Below the pieces are notes generated by a model. The model did not search any database, was not told the DNA's origin, and worked only from the letters and a program-made list of their open reading frames with translations. Positions 34,405 to 44,875 of a stretch of DNA of 64,000 nucleotides are shown here, one piece after another. The stretch's first letter is position 1, and the number at the start of each line of letters is the position of its first letter. Position numbers and translations under genes: made by a program. Source of the stretch: Myxococcus sp. RHSTA-1-4 (GTDB lineage: Bacteria; Myxococcota; Myxococcia; Myxococcales; Myxococcaceae); the NCBI RefSeq assembly GCF_020037125.1, contig NZ_JAIQDG010000003.1:372001-436000 (forward strand), in the 5' to 3' direction.

Positions 34405-34430
34405 GGCCGCTCCGGAGCCGGCGTGGACGC

Positions 34431-34474
34431 GGCGGCTCAGTCAGGACTCGGATGAGTCCTGCCATGGAGCCGCC
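34431..34474 (+). terminator. Nested stem-loop after the radical-SAM gene
   Basis: An inner perfect 7-bp stem AGGACTC-GGAT-GAGTCCT (34443-34460) is enclosed by an outer 8-bp stem GGCGGCTC (34431-34438) with GAGCCGCC (34467-34474). It begins 27 bases after the stop at 34404. No clear T run follows, so it may end transcription with Rho or protect the mRNA 3' end. Confidence 0.55.
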
Positions 34475-34577
34475 TTGGCCACGCGGTAGCCGCAACGGTA
34501 ACTCGGGCATGTTCGGAGTGCCGGGAGACCGAGGACCCGCGAAGCCCAAGGCCCTGTCTCCCATGCCACGACTTTTC

Positions 34578-34970
34578 GCCATGTCAGCCCCCCGGGCCGC
34601 CATGCACGGAATGGAGCCGAGGGTTGCTGGCGATAAGGGCCATTAAGGGGTGGGTACAGCCTGGGTGCCGACCTGCGTCTTCTTCCCCTTCGAAGCCCCT
34701 GCTCCGCTCCCCACCTGGCGGACAGGCTCCAACGCTTTTCCCAGCAACCCTCAGCCTCCGTTCCGCGTGGCCCGCCACGCGCTCACCACATGGGCCCCGC
34801 CTGTCCACCTTGTCAGCCCTCCCGCCCAGGCCGCCATGCGTGGAATGGAGCCTCCGTTCCGCGAGGTCCGCGCAAGCCCGCACCGCTTCATCAGCCTTAC
34901 CTCTTCCGCTTTGTCACCTGCCCTGGGCCGCCCATGCGCGGAATGGAGCGTCCGTTCCGCGTGACCCGCC
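34578..34970. repeat. Dispersed palindromic repeats, four copies
   Basis: A near-palindromic unit, GGAATGGAGCCTCCGTTCC, occurs with flanks GGCCGCCATGC and CGCG at 34828-34870 and 34925-34970. A half copy, GGCCGCCATGCACGGAATGG, lies at 34591-34613. An inverted copy (CCTCCGTTCCGCG) is at 34741-34776, joined to CCAGCAACCCTC, the exact complement of GAGGGTTGCTGG at 34618-34629. The 630-base gap between the radical-SAM gene and the TetR gene therefore contains a family of structured repeats and no convincing gene. Confidence 0.7.
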
Positions 34971-35031
34971 AGGTCCTCGCCGACGGCGGGCCCCAGCCTC
35001 CCCGCCATGTCAGACCCCTGAGGTAGACACC

Positions 35032-36297
35032 ATGCCGCGGGAGGAGCGCTCCTTTCAGTGGAGCGTCGTCCCAGGGGCGAGAGGGAGGGGAAGGGGTATG
35101 TGGACGGCGGAGCAGCTGTACCTCATGAGCATGCGGGACTCGGCGGCGGTGATGGCGCGGCGGGGCTACGGCAACGTGCGGGCCGAGGAGATGGCGAGGG
35201 CCGCGAACCTGTCGGTGGGCAGCTTCTACCGGCGCTACGGTAGCAAGGGCGCCTTCGCCCACCGGGTGCGCCAGTGGGCCGAGAGCGAGCTGTGCCGCAT
35301 CGCGCGCATCGTCTTCGAGGTGGAGCCGAGCTCGCGGGAGGACCGCAACTTCCGTCATACCTTCGAGGACTTCTGGCAGCAGCTGGCCTGGTTCGCGACG
35401 CGGAGGCCGGAGTGCTTCCACTTCGCCTTCATGCACTGGCACGAGGACTCGCTCGAGCCGCAGTCCTTTGGGGACGAGGCGCGGGCGCTGGTGCGCGAGG
35501 TGCTGGCCCTCGGTGAGCGCGAGGGGGCGCTGGCGCCGGGCAGCGTCCGGGTGGGGGAGGGCCTCATCTGGGGAGCGCTGGCGGAGCTGGTTCGCGCGCT
35601 GGCCCGGGGCGAGGAGGCATCGCTGGTCGAAGAGGACGTCAACGCCGCGGGCCGGGCCCTCTGGAAGGCGTTGGCGGCGGAGGAGGACTCGCCTTCCCGA
35701 GGCACTGGCATACCTCCTCCGGGGACGGCGGTAACGGGAGATTCCGAGCCCGGAAACGCCAGCACGTCTGCCCCTGCAGCGGCGCACGTCGAGAGCGAGA
35801 GGACTGGCGGACCCGCGTTGGTCACCGGAGCTGCATCGCCCGAGACACTCGTCTCCGATGGAATGGTGCCGGGGCATGCACCTCGAGAAAGGGGCGCCCT
35901 CTCAACGCGCGTCGCGCCTCCATGCGCGTCGCGGCAGCGCGAGCGCCTGGCCGTGTCACCCGACAGTCGCGTCGTCTGGCCTCAGAGAGGCAGGTGCCCG
36001 GGTCCTCGATGGAGGAATGCGAGGGGCGAGCGCCCTGGCTCGCGGGCGGCCGTCAACGCGGCGGGGCATCCCTCAGGGTACGTGCAACGCGCTGGCCTTC
36101 ATCGAGGGCCGCCCCGGCCGCGCCTTCTTCGATGCACCGCCATGGCCCAGGCACCGCCAGGCGGCGCCCTGCCTCGTGCGAATCCCTACCGCGCCACGAA
36201 TCAGTCGCCCGCTGCCGGGGAGAGGAGCGCGCCCCGGTCCCACGCCCCGTCCACCGGGCGGGCCCGCTGGGCCAGGTCTCGCGTCACCGCGCCGTAG
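35032..36297 (+). CDS. TetR-family regulator with an anomalous C-terminal tail
   Basis: The open frame from the ATG at 35032 gives 421 residues. Residues about 25-85 are a TetR helix-turn-helix (YLMSMRDSAAVMARRGYGNVRAEEMARAANLSVGSFYRRYGSKGAFAHRV), and up to about 215 there is a plausible helical ligand/dimer domain (FRHTFEDFWQQLAWFATRRPECFHFAFMHWHEDS, LIWGALAELVRALARGEE). The normal TetR length of about 210 ends there. The remaining 200 residues are Pro/Gly/Ala/Arg-rich, have no periodic structure and run 97 bases into the oppositely oriented lipoprotein gene. A lost stop codon or frameshift is likely, or simply an open high-GC frame. Regulated genes are not evident. Confidence 0.75.
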   Translation: MPREERSFQWSVVPGARGRGRGMWTAEQLYLMSMRDSAAVMARRGYGNVRAEEMARAANLSVGSFYRRYGSKGAFAHRVRQWAESELCRIARIVFEVEPSSREDRNFRHTFEDFWQQLAWFATRRPECFHFAFMHWHEDSLEPQSFGDEARALVREVLALGEREGALAPGSVRVGEGLIWGALAELVRALARGEEASLVEEDVNAAGRALWKALAAEEDSPSRGTGIPPPGTAVTGDSEPGNASTSAPAAAHVESERTGGPALVTGAASPETLVSDGMVPGHAPRERGALSTRVAPPCASRQRERLAVSPDSRVVWPQRGRCPGPRWRNARGERPGSRAAVNAAGHPSGYVQRAGLHRGPPRPRLLRCTAMAQAPPGGALPRANPYRATNQSPAAGERSAPRSHAPSTGRARWARSRVTAP

Positions 36298-37988
36298 GCG
36301 GTGTTCCCATGGACGTTGATGCCCGTCCCCACGGCGGGGCCGCCCTGCCTTGGCTGGAAGTCACCGCGGGTGAGGTCCTGGAAGACGGTGCCCGCGGTGG
36401 CCGTGCCGGTGGTGTCGTCCGCCGCGCTGGATGCCGGCGCGGGCAGCAGCCTGTTGTCCGCGTAGCCGAAGACGAGGTTGCCCCCGCTCTCCAGGATGGG
36501 CTGGCCGCCGAGCCCGGCCGCGGCGCGCTGGCTGCCCTCGCTGAAGAAGATGTTGTTCATCAGCTTCCAGCGGGTGGTGCCGCGGCCCTCATTCGAGCCG
36601 CCGCTCAGTCCGTATCGCGAGCTGAGCACGGTGTTGTTCGTGAGGATGACGTCCATGTCCGAATCGCACTCGGAGAAGTGCATGGCCGCGACATGGCCGC
36701 GGTCCTCGTTCAGTTGCACGACCTCGATGATGTTGTTGGTGAGCGTGATGCGGGCCGGAGTGTTCGTGGAGGAGCAGTTGCCATTGCTATGGATGGCTTC
36801 GTTCATCCAGGGGGCTGGGACGTGGTCCGCGCAGATGCGGTTCGACGAGACCTCGGTCGTGCCGGAGTGGCTGCTGAGCTCGAGCGCGTGCAGGGCGAGG
36901 AAGCCGAAGGTGGTCGCGCCCCGGACATAGATGTCGTTGCACAGCACCCGGGACGTCCGGCCCTCCGCGGCCGTGACGTCCACTCCCATGACGTAGTTGG
37001 TGTCCCTGGTGCTGTAGATGACCTCGACGTAGCTGCGGATGAGCGTTCCCGCCTGCACCCGATGATAGCCCAGCGCCCAGAGCCAGTCGGGGGGGGGCCG
37101 GGCCACCAGGCGGAACCCGCCGAACGTCGCACCGTCATGCATGAGCGTGACCGGCCCGCTGTACGTGGTGTGGAATCGGTCGGGGTTCCACTCCGAGAAC
37201 GTGTCGTCGAAGCCGCCCTTGACGGTGAGCGGGCGGCGGAGTGCCATCTCGAACTCCGGGGACTCCGGGTAAGTCCCCGCGGCGACGCGGACGGTGCTGC
37301 CATCGGGCGCGGCCTGGAGGGCGTGCGCCAGCGTGGCCCAGGGGTGCTCCGCGCTGGTGCCGGGATTGCCGTCGTCCCCCCGGCTGGCGCTGACGTAGTA
37401 CTGGGTGCCAGGCGTGTCGATGCCGCAGGGAATGCCCGCCGCCGGAGGGAATTGGAGCCGGCAGGTGGACGCGAGTGGCCCCGGAGACGGCTGGCGGTCG
37501 GTGATGGTGTGAAGCTGCGAGGCAAGGTAGTTCCCGCCTGCGGAGACCCAGTGATGGACGGTGCCGACGGTGGCCTCCTTGAAGAAGTAGTGTGCCGTGC
37601 TCTCACCCGCGGGAATGGTGACGCTGGAGATGGGCTGGGTGCAGGCCGCGTCCGCATAGAAGGACTCGCCACCCGAAAGGGTGAGCGTCACGGCGCGGTT
37701 CTGTCGGAGGGGCTCGTTCGGCGCTCGCTCGAACTGGACGACCACCTCCCTGGAGCACTGCTCCCGCACGACGGCCTGCGCCGGCGTGAGGAACGCGAGA
37801 TAGCAGGGCGCCTCGCACTTGAAGTCCGTGGGGGACGTCGGGCCCGGTGGAGGTGTCGGGCCCGGTAGAGGTGTCCGGGGCGGCGTGCTCCGCGGGGAGG
37901 AGCCACCGTCCTGGGCGCCGCAGCCCACGACCAGGAGCAGGGCCCCCAGTGCTCCCCAGACAGACGGGAATCGCGTTCTCTTGTGCAT
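36201..37988 (-). CDS. Lipoprotein with right-handed beta-helix (DUF1565-like)
   Basis: A 595-residue lipoprotein starting at the ATG at 37988, preceded by AGAGGGA; an ATG at 38003 would add five residues. The signal ends in the lipobox VVGC. After a Pro-rich linker (PLPGPTPPPGPTSPTD) comes a beta-sandwich-like domain (about 55-180), then from YYVSASRGDDGNPGT a DUF1565/parallel beta-helix domain: AGTYPESPEFEMALRRPLTVKGGFD, ITLTNNIIEVVQLNED, DVILTNNTVLSSRYGLSGG, WKLMNNIFFS. Such helices bind or cleave polysaccharides, but no lyase catalytic residues can be assigned. It is probably surface exposed. Its 3' end overlaps the tail of the TetR frame. Confidence 0.85.
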   Translation of the reverse strand: MHKRTRFPSVWGALGALLLVVGCGAQDGGSSPRSTPPRTPLPGPTPPPGPTSPTDFKCEAPCYLAFLTPAQAVVREQCSREVVVQFERAPNEPLRQNRAVTLTLSGGESFYADAACTQPISSVTIPAGESTAHYFFKEATVGTVHHWVSAGGNYLASQLHTITDRQPSPGPLASTCRLQFPPAAGIPCGIDTPGTQYYVSASRGDDGNPGTSAEHPWATLAHALQAAPDGSTVRVAAGTYPESPEFEMALRRPLTVKGGFDDTFSEWNPDRFHTTYSGPVTLMHDGATFGGFRLVARPPPDWLWALGYHRVQAGTLIRSYVEVIYSTRDTNYVMGVDVTAAEGRTSRVLCNDIYVRGATTFGFLALHALELSSHSGTTEVSSNRICADHVPAPWMNEAIHSNGNCSSTNTPARITLTNNIIEVVQLNEDRGHVAAMHFSECDSDMDVILTNNTVLSSRYGLSGGSNEGRGTTRWKLMNNIFFSEGSQRAAAGLGGQPILESGGNLVFGYADNRLLPAPASSAADDTTGTATAGTVFQDLTRGDFQPRQGGPAVGTGINVHGNTAYGAVTRDLAQRARPVDGAWDRGALLSPAAGD

Positions 37989-38224
37989 GAGCGTCCCTCT
38001 CATGGGCAGTCACGGATGTCTGGTCTGAGATGGTGGCAGCCATTAGAGCACAGGTCCGGGCCGGAGATGTCAGGGGTTGCATGACGCGGGAAGACAGGTG
38101 GCGGCCGGTACGGTCGGCGGGGCTGGAAGGTGCCGCCACCCCGGCCCCGGGCGGGGTAGTCACTGGTACCCCTTCGTGACTTCTCCGGGCCTCCCCGCCG
38201 CGAGGCGCTTAGTATGGGAGCGCG

Positions 38225-38572
38225 ATGTCGTCCTCCGACCCGTCTCCTCCCTATTGGCTCCTCATCTCCGTCCTGTTCAGCTCCCAGCCGCTGACGCCGG
38301 CGCTGGCGATGACGCTGCACCAGGCCGCCTTCGACCTGCACCAGCGGGGTGAGGGCTCGAGGGAGGTGGCCGGTGACATGCTGAGCGGCCGGGTAACCAA
38401 CCTGCGCAAGGACGTGGCCCTGGGGGGCATCGCCGGCCCCGCCTTCGAGGCGGAAATCGAGACCGAGCGCGGCTCCGGCGTGGTGCGCTTCGTCCTCACG
38501 CGGCAGGGCCTGGAGCTGATGAAGCAGCAGGAAGCCCCGCTGGCGCCGCCCCGGCCGAAGTACCTCAACTGA
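38225..38572 (+). CDS. Hypothetical small protein
   Basis: A 115-residue protein with no recognised domain. The N-terminus is moderately hydrophobic (PPYWLLISVLFSSQPLTPALAM) but does not look like a clean signal peptide. The middle is helical (TLHQAAFDLHQRGEGSREVAGDML) and the end strand-rich and charged (FEAEIETERGSGVVRFVLTRQGLELMKQQE). GC-third bias and the absence of frame breaks support it as real. It lies 237 bases upstream of the beta-helix gene start, divergent from it, and 104 bases before the next small gene. Confidence 0.6.
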   Translation: MSSSDPSPPYWLLISVLFSSQPLTPALAMTLHQAAFDLHQRGEGSREVAGDMLSGRVTNLRKDVALGGIAGPAFEAEIETERGSGVVRFVLTRQGLELMKQQEAPLAPPRPKYLN

Positions 38573-38676
38573 GCCGCTGGGGGCCTGCACGGCCGCCCGC
38601 TCGGTGCGAATAGAGGGCGTGCGTCCCCACCTTCGAGACAAGGCGTTGAACGAATCCTGCTCGAAGGAGGTCCCAC

Positions 38677-38928
38677 ATGGACCCGAAGGACGAGTACCTC
38701 AAGCGCAGCGTGGGCATCCCCCTGGACCCGGCGAAGCAGAAGGACCCCGAGGAGGCGGGCGCCGACGTGCCCGCGGAGGGGCGTTCCGAGTACCTCAACG
38801 ACGTCAGCGGAGTGCAGGGCGGCCAGCGCACCGAGGCCGGGCTTCCGTGGGAGGGCGCTCCCGAGCTGCAGACCGAGTACCGGAAGAAGTACGACGAGAG
38901 CAGCAACAAGAGGAAGGGCCGGCGCTGA
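38677..38928 (+). CDS. Hypothetical small charged protein
   Basis: An 83-residue soluble protein with a good ribosome site (AAGGAGG about seven bases before the ATG at 38677). It is strongly charged (MDPKDEYLKRS, DPAKQKDPEE) and ends in a basic run (YRKKYDESSNKRKGRR), with SEYLND and TEYRKK as related segments. It is probably partly disordered. No family is recognised. It is followed by a stem-loop and converges with the next minus-strand gene. Confidence 0.65.
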   Translation: MDPKDEYLKRSVGIPLDPAKQKDPEEAGADVPAEGRSEYLNDVSGVQGGQRTEAGLPWEGAPELQTEYRKKYDESSNKRKGRR

Positions 38929-38941
38929 GCGCCGGTAACAC

Positions 38942-38988
38942 GAAGGGCGGGGCGCGGCCACTTGCGCGTGGCGCACTCCCGCCCCTTC
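38942..38988. terminator. Bidirectional stem-loop between convergent genes
   Basis: GAAGGGCGGG at 38942-38951 pairs with CCCGCCCCTTC at 38978-38988, with an inner GCCAC/GTGGC helix. It lies between the convergent small gene (stop 38928) and the minus-strand gene (stop 39010) and could terminate both. Confidence 0.5.
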
Positions 38989-39009
38989 AGGCCACGGCCT
39001 GGATGACGC

Positions 39010-39429
39010 TCAGGTGTCGAGGCTGATCTTGTTCTTGTTGCCCATGTGGAGGATGGAGTTGCCCAGCGTCGCGGCGGAGAGCGAGGCCAGGTCCATCAGC
39101 GCCTGCTCCTGCTGCGCCTGCTCCGAGCCCGGCGCCGCCGCGGGGGTGCCCGTGCCCTGCGCCGGGGTGCCCTCCGAGGAGATGGGCGCGCGGCCCACGG
39201 CCGACAGGTAGGAGTTCATCAGCCCGGTGTGCGGCGAGCTGCCCACGGACGCCAGCGCCGAGGCGACGACCGCGCCACCGGACGCCATCAGCGGGTCTCC
39301 CGGCCGGAAGGCCGCCGCCGACGTGCCGCCCTGGATGAGCGAGCCGAAACCCGTGCGGGAAGCGCCGCTGGTGGCCGGGGGGGTGGGCTGCTGGACCCGG
39401 GGACCCGTGAAGGAGTTGATGCGGTTCAT
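39010..39429 (-). CDS. Hypothetical Ala/Ser/Gly-rich protein
   Basis: A 139-residue protein without signal peptide. The first half is low-complexity (FTGPRVQQPTPPATSG, LIQGGTSAAAF); the second has short hydrophobic helices (AVVASALASV, DLASLSAATLGNSILHMG) and ends NKNKISLDT. Small helical proteins with disordered N-termini like this are sometimes secreted needle or filament subunits, but there is no secretion gene nearby, so this is only a thought. Codon bias supports coding. It lies downstream of aceA, separated by a terminator. Confidence 0.55.
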   Translation of the reverse strand: MNRINSFTGPRVQQPTPPATSGASRTGFGSLIQGGTSAAAFRPGDPLMASGGAVVASALASVGSSPHTGLMNSYLSAVGRAPISSEGTPAQGTGTPAAAPGSEQAQQEQALMDLASLSAATLGNSILHMGNKNKISLDT

Positions 39430-39543
39430 GGCGGCTCCGTCGCGGCCCGGAAAAAGGCGCGCACCTCGCGCGCTTCAGGCCTTTGATCCGCATTATCGCC
39501 CGTTCCCGCCGGAAGTTGCTTCCGGAGGCCCACAGCCCCCCAC

Positions 39544-39599
39544 AAAAGGCCGGAGGCCGCGGACGGGCGGGCGTGCTGCCCCGCGTCCACGGCCTCCGG
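39544..39599 (-). terminator. Rho-independent terminator of the aceB-aceA operon
   Basis: On the minus strand a perfect 10-bp stem (CCGGAGGCCG at 39550-39559 with CGGCCTCCGG at 39590-39599, extended by GGAC/GTCC) is followed by CCTTTTGTG, a short T run at 39544-39547. It sits about 25 bases after the aceA stop, in the right orientation for it. Confidence 0.75.
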
Positions 39600-39623
39600 T
39601 GAGGCTTCAAACCCCTGTGATTC

Positions 39624-40910
<1,287 letters not shown>

Positions 40911-40996
40911 CGCGTGCTCCTCGCTGCGGTTTGAAATGGTGGATGTGGCTGCTGCGGTGTGAAGCGGGGTGGCCTGGGCGGCCCCCTCGAGAAACG

Positions 40997-42616
40997 TCAG
41001 GTGTCCAGCGCCTCGTAGGCGGGCAGGGTGAGGAAGTCCTCGAAGGTGGAGGCGGTGGAGAGCTGCTCGAAGAGGGCGCGGGCGCGCTCCAGGTGGGCGG
41101 CGCCGTAGCGCTCCTTCGCGCCCTCCTTCTCGATGCGGGCCATCTCCTCGCCCAGCAGCGTGCGGAACAGCTCCGCCGTCACCTTGCGGCCGTCCTCCAG
41201 CGAGGCGCCGTGGTGAATCCACTGCCACACCTGGGCGCGGGAGATTTCGGCGGTGGCCGCGTCCTCCATCAGGTTGTAGAGCGGCACGCAGCCCAGGCCC
41301 CCCAACCACGCGGCGGTGTACTGGATGCCCACGCGGATGTTGTGGCGCAGGCCCTCCTCGGTGCGCGTGCCGGAGGGAACCTTGAGCAGGTCGGCCTCGC
41401 CAATGCGCACGTCCTCGCGCTTGTTGGCGATTTGATTCGGCCCCTTCATGTGCTCGTCGAAGAGGGCCTTCGCCACCGGCACCAGGCCCGGGTGGGCCAC
41501 CCACGTCCCGTCGTGGCCGTTCTTCACCTCGCGCAGCTTGTCCGCGCGGACCTTCTCCAGGACGGCCTCGTTGGCCGCGGCGTCGGCCTTGATGGGGATG
41601 AAGGCCGCCATGCCGCCCATGGCGTGCACGTTGCGGCGGTGGCAGGTCTGGATGAGCAGCTGCGAGTAGGCGTTGAGGAACGCCTTGTCCATGGTGACCT
41701 GGCCGCGGTCCGGCAGGACGACGCGGGTGTCCGACTGGAGCGTCTTGATGAAGCTGAAGATGTAGTCCCAGCGGCCGCAGTTGAGGCCGGCCGAGTGCTC
41801 ACGCAGCTCGTAGAGGATTTCGTCCATCTCGAACGCGGCGGGCAGCGTCTCGATGAGGACGGTGGCCTTGATGGTGCCGCGCGGGATGCTCAGCTCCGAC
41901 TGGGCCAGGTGGAACACGTCGTTCCACAGCCGGGCCTCCAGGTGGCTCTGCATCTTCGGCAGGTAGAAGTACGGGCCGGTGCCCCGGGCGAGCTGCTCAC
42001 GGGCGTTGTGGAAGAAGAAGAGGGCGAAGTCGAAGAGGGAGCCGGAGATGGGCTTGCCGTCGATTTCGACGTGGCGCTCGGGCAGGTGCCAGCCGCGGGG
42101 ACGCACGAAGAGGACGGCCGTCTTCGGGTTGAGGGCGTACTGCTTGCCGCCCTCCGCGGTGAAGCTGATGGTGCGGCGCACGGCGTCGCGCAGGTTGAGC
42201 TGCCCGCGCACCACGTTGTCCCAGGTGGGGCTGTTGGCGTCCTCGAAGTCCGCCATGAAGACGTTCGCGCCCGAGTTGAGCGCGTTGATGATCATCTTCC
42301 GGTCCACCGGGCCGGTGATTTCCACGCGGCGGTCCTGGATGTCGGCGGGCAGGGGCGCCACCGTCCAGTCGCCCTCCCGGATGCTCTTCGTCTCCGGAAG
42401 GAAGTGGGGCCGCTCACCCTTGCGCCAGGCCTGCTGCACCGTCTTGCGGCGCTCCAGCAGCGCCAGGCGGCGCTCCCCGAAGGCGCGGACCAGCTTCGCG
42501 ACGAACTCCATGGCCTCGGGCGTGAGCACCGCGGCGTAGTCGGGGTGCCAGGCCCCCTTCACCACGACCCCCGGTCCAAGGGAGGGGGGCTTCACAGAGG
42601 GGGCTGAGGCGCTCAT
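40997..42616 (-). CDS. aceB: Malate synthase A
   Basis: A 539-residue enzyme that condenses glyoxylate with acetyl-CoA to malate. It has the MSA-type order: [132 protein letters not shown]. The general base is the Asp near the C-terminal [18 protein letters not shown] block. The start has AAGGAG six bases upstream. It is the promoter-proximal gene of aceB-aceA, divergent from the PspC gene. Confidence 0.98.
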   Translation of the reverse strand: MSASAPSVKPPSLGPGVVVKGAWHPDYAAVLTPEAMEFVAKLVRAFGERRLALLERRKTVQQAWRKGERPHFLPETKSIREGDWTVAPLPADIQDRRVEITGPVDRKMIINALNSGANVFMADFEDANSPTWDNVVRGQLNLRDAVRRTISFTAEGGKQYALNPKTAVLFVRPRGWHLPERHVEIDGKPISGSLFDFALFFFHNAREQLARGTGPYFYLPKMQSHLEARLWNDVFHLAQSELSIPRGTIKATVLIETLPAAFEMDEILYELREHSAGLNCGRWDYIFSFIKTLQSDTRVVLPDRGQVTMDKAFLNAYSQLLIQTCHRRNVHAMGGMAAFIPIKADAAANEAVLEKVRADKLREVKNGHDGTWVAHPGLVPVAKALFDEHMKGPNQIANKREDVRIGEADLLKVPSGTRTEEGLRHNIRVGIQYTAAWLGGLGCVPLYNLMEDAATAEISRAQVWQWIHHGASLEDGRKVTAELFRTLLGEEMARIEKEGAKERYGAAHLERARALFEQLSTASTFEDFLTLPAYEALDT

Positions 42617-42703
42617 CCGGACTCCTTGGCCAGGTGCGTTGTAAATGCCGTGACGCGGTTCGGAAAATGGGCCTTCCGAGTGGGAAATGGAAGGGCGCGT
42701 CAA

Positions 42704-42733
42704 AATCTGCCTGCTTGCCTGTAATCCTGTCAA
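42704..42733 (-). promoter_or_regulatory. Possible promoter of aceB
   Basis: On the minus strand TTGACA (42733-42728) is followed after 18 bases by CAGATT (42709-42704), a weak but plausible sigma-70-type pair, 90 bases before the aceB start. Three TTTACA/ATTACA-type words (around 42641, 42722 and 42753) flank it and could be regulator sites. No experiment is implied. Confidence 0.3.
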
Positions 42734-42886
42734 CTGCCTTCGCGTTAAATCTGTAAATCAACGGACGGGGCGACTGGCGGACAGGGGCGGGGAGGCCTCC
42801 GGGGCGCGCAATGGGCCGCGCCGGCTTCCGTAGGTAGGAACGAGGGGCGCCGACGCGAAGGGGGCCTCGCTGGGGAGAAACACGCC

Positions 42887-43234
42887 ATGGACACGAAGCG
42901 CTGCGCGGACTGTGCGGAGGACATGAAGCTGGAGGCCCGGAAGTGCCCCCGCTGCGGGGCGAGGACGGAGCCGCTGCACCGGGACATGGAGGGGAAGAAG
43001 CTGGCCGGCGTGTGCGCGGCGCTGGGGCGTGAGCTCGGGGTGGACGCGGCGCTCCTGCGCGTGGGCTTCGTCGTGGCGCTGGCGGTGAGCGGCGGGACGG
43101 CGCTGATGGTGTACCTGCTGCTGTGGGCCTTCACGCCGCCGTCCGCCGTGGGCAGGGCCCCCTTGCAGCGCGCGGTGGACTGGCTCGGCAGCGTCGGCGG
43201 CTCGGAGGAGCCGCGCGTCGAGCGGCGCGTGTAA
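42887..43234 (+). CDS. PspC-domain protein with N-terminal zinc ribbon
   Basis: A 115-residue protein. The N-terminus has a zinc ribbon with CADC and CPRC knuckles (residues about 6-25). From about 35 there is a PspC domain: [50 protein letters not shown], with one or two membrane helices. PspC proteins sit in the inner membrane and take part in phage-shock or envelope-stress control in some species. No pspA is nearby. The short C-terminus is charged. It is divergent from aceB and 146 bases upstream of fumC. Confidence 0.88.
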   Translation: MDTKRCADCAEDMKLEARKCPRCGARTEPLHRDMEGKKLAGVCAALGRELGVDAALLRVGFVVALAVSGGTALMVYLLLWAFTPPSAVGRAPLQRAVDWLGSVGGSEEPRVERRV

Positions 43235-43380
43235 ATGCGTCAATGGTTCGGCGCGGGCCGGACCTCGGATGGGGGAGTGCTCACGGGGCAACGGTGATGG
43301 CGCCGGGCGCGCGGCCGGGAGGCCCGGCTTGTTATGCCCTCGCCCTCCGCCGTCACCCCTTCCTCCGAGGAGCCCCGCGC

Positions 43381-44781
43381 GTGAGCACGAAGAACGTTCG
43401 CATCGAGAAGGACACTTTTGGCCCCATCGAGGTGCCCGCCGAGCGCCTCTGGGGCGCGCAGACCCAGCGCAGCCTCCAGAACTTCGCCATCTCCACCGAG
43501 CGCATGCCGCCCGCCCTCATCCGCGCGCTCGTCCTGGTGAAGAAGGCCGCCGCCATCGTCAACGTGGAGAACGGCACCCTCCCGCGCGAGAGGGGCGATG
43601 CCATCGTCAAGGCCGCCGACGAGGTGCTCGCCGGCCGGCACGACGCCGAGTTCCCCCTGAGCATCTGGCAGACGGGCAGCGGCACCCAGACGAACATGAA
43701 CTGCAACGAGGTGCTGGCCAACCGCGCCTCGGAGCTGCTCGGCGGGGAGCGCGGCGAGGCGCGCAAAATCCATCCCAACGACGACGTCAACAAGGGGCAG
43801 AGCTCCAACGACGTCTTCCCCACCGCCATGAGCGTGGCCGCCGCCACCGCCATCGTCGAGCACGTCCTCCCCGAGCTGAAGGCCCTGCGCGACGTGCTCG
43901 CGGAGAAGTCCCGCGCCTTCAAGGACATCGTCAAGATTGGCCGCACGCACCTCCAGGACGCCACGCCGCTCACGCTGGGGCAGGAGCTCAGCGGCTACGT
44001 GGCCCAGCTGGACCATGCGCGGGGCCACCTGGAGATGGCGCTGCCCCACCTGTACGAGCTGGCCCTGGGCGGCACCGCCGTGGGCACCGGCCTCAACGCG
44101 CCCAGGGGTTACGCCGAGCGCGTGGCCCGGGAGATTGCCCACCTCACCGGCCACCCCTTCGTCACCGCGCCCAACAAGTTCGAGGCGCTCGCCGCCAATG
44201 ACGCCCTCGTCCAGGCCCACGGCGCCCTCAAGGGACTGGCCGCCGTGCTCTTCAAGGTGGCCAACGACATCCGCTGGTTGTCGTCAGGGCCCCGCTCCGG
44301 CCTGGGCGAAATCACCATCCCGGAGAACGAGCCCGGCAGCTCCATCATGCCGGGCAAGGTGAACCCCACCCAGAGCGAGGCCGTCACCATGCTCTGCGCC
44401 CAGGTGATGGGCAACGACGTCGCCGTGTCCGTGGGCGGCGCGTCCGGCAACTTCGAGCTGAACGTCTTCAAGCCCCTCATCATCCACAACGTCCTTCAGA
44501 GCTGCCGGCTGCTGGCGGACGGCATGCGCAGCTTCCGCCTCAACTGCGCCGTGGGCATCGAGCCCAACATGCCGCGCATCCGGGAGAACCTGGAGCGCAG
44601 CCTGATGCTCGTCACCGCCCTCAACCCCCACATCGGCTACGACAACGCCGCGAAAATCGCCAAGAAGGCCCACAAGGAGGGGAAGACCCTCAAGCAGGCC
44701 GCCGTCGAGCTGGGCCTCCTCACCGCCGAGCAGTTCGACCAGTGGGTCCGCCCGGAGGCGATGACCGGCCAGAAGGACTGA
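43381..44781 (+). CDS. fumC: Fumarate hydratase, class II
   Basis: A 466-residue fumarase that interconverts fumarate and malate in the TCA cycle without an iron-sulfur cluster. It starts at a GTG with GAGGAG eight bases upstream. Signatures: [67 protein letters not shown], and the lyase-family loop [11 protein letters not shown] at about 319-329 with the catalytic serine. [15 protein letters not shown] and the C-terminal [28 protein letters not shown] distinguish FumC from aspartase. It is next to the glyoxylate genes but on the other strand. Confidence 0.97.
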   Translation: MSTKNVRIEKDTFGPIEVPAERLWGAQTQRSLQNFAISTERMPPALIRALVLVKKAAAIVNVENGTLPRERGDAIVKAADEVLAGRHDAEFPLSIWQTGSGTQTNMNCNEVLANRASELLGGERGEARKIHPNDDVNKGQSSNDVFPTAMSVAAATAIVEHVLPELKALRDVLAEKSRAFKDIVKIGRTHLQDATPLTLGQELSGYVAQLDHARGHLEMALPHLYELALGGTAVGTGLNAPRGYAERVAREIAHLTGHPFVTAPNKFEALAANDALVQAHGALKGLAAVLFKVANDIRWLSSGPRSGLGEITIPENEPGSSIMPGKVNPTQSEAVTMLCAQVMGNDVAVSVGGASGNFELNVFKPLIIHNVLQSCRLLADGMRSFRLNCAVGIEPNMPRIRENLERSLMLVTALNPHIGYDNAAKIAKKAHKEGKTLKQAAVELGLLTAEQFDQWVRPEAMTGQKD

Positions 44782-44858
44782 GCCTCGCGCCCGCGGCCGG
44801 CGGGCGCGTGACGCCTCCGGCCGCCACGGCGGCGGCTTGTGCGCCAGAATCGTCAGTG

Positions 44859-44875
44859 TTACTGATTATCAGCAA
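44859..44875. promoter_or_regulatory. Palindromic operator at the MarR start codon
   Basis: TTACTGATTATCAGCAA is a 17-base inverted repeat around a central T, with seven of eight half-site pairs matching. It is in an AT-rich patch inside an otherwise GC-rich gap and its last base is the A of the marR ATG, with no Shine-Dalgarno. Size, symmetry and place are those of a MarR autoregulatory operator. Confidence 0.6.
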
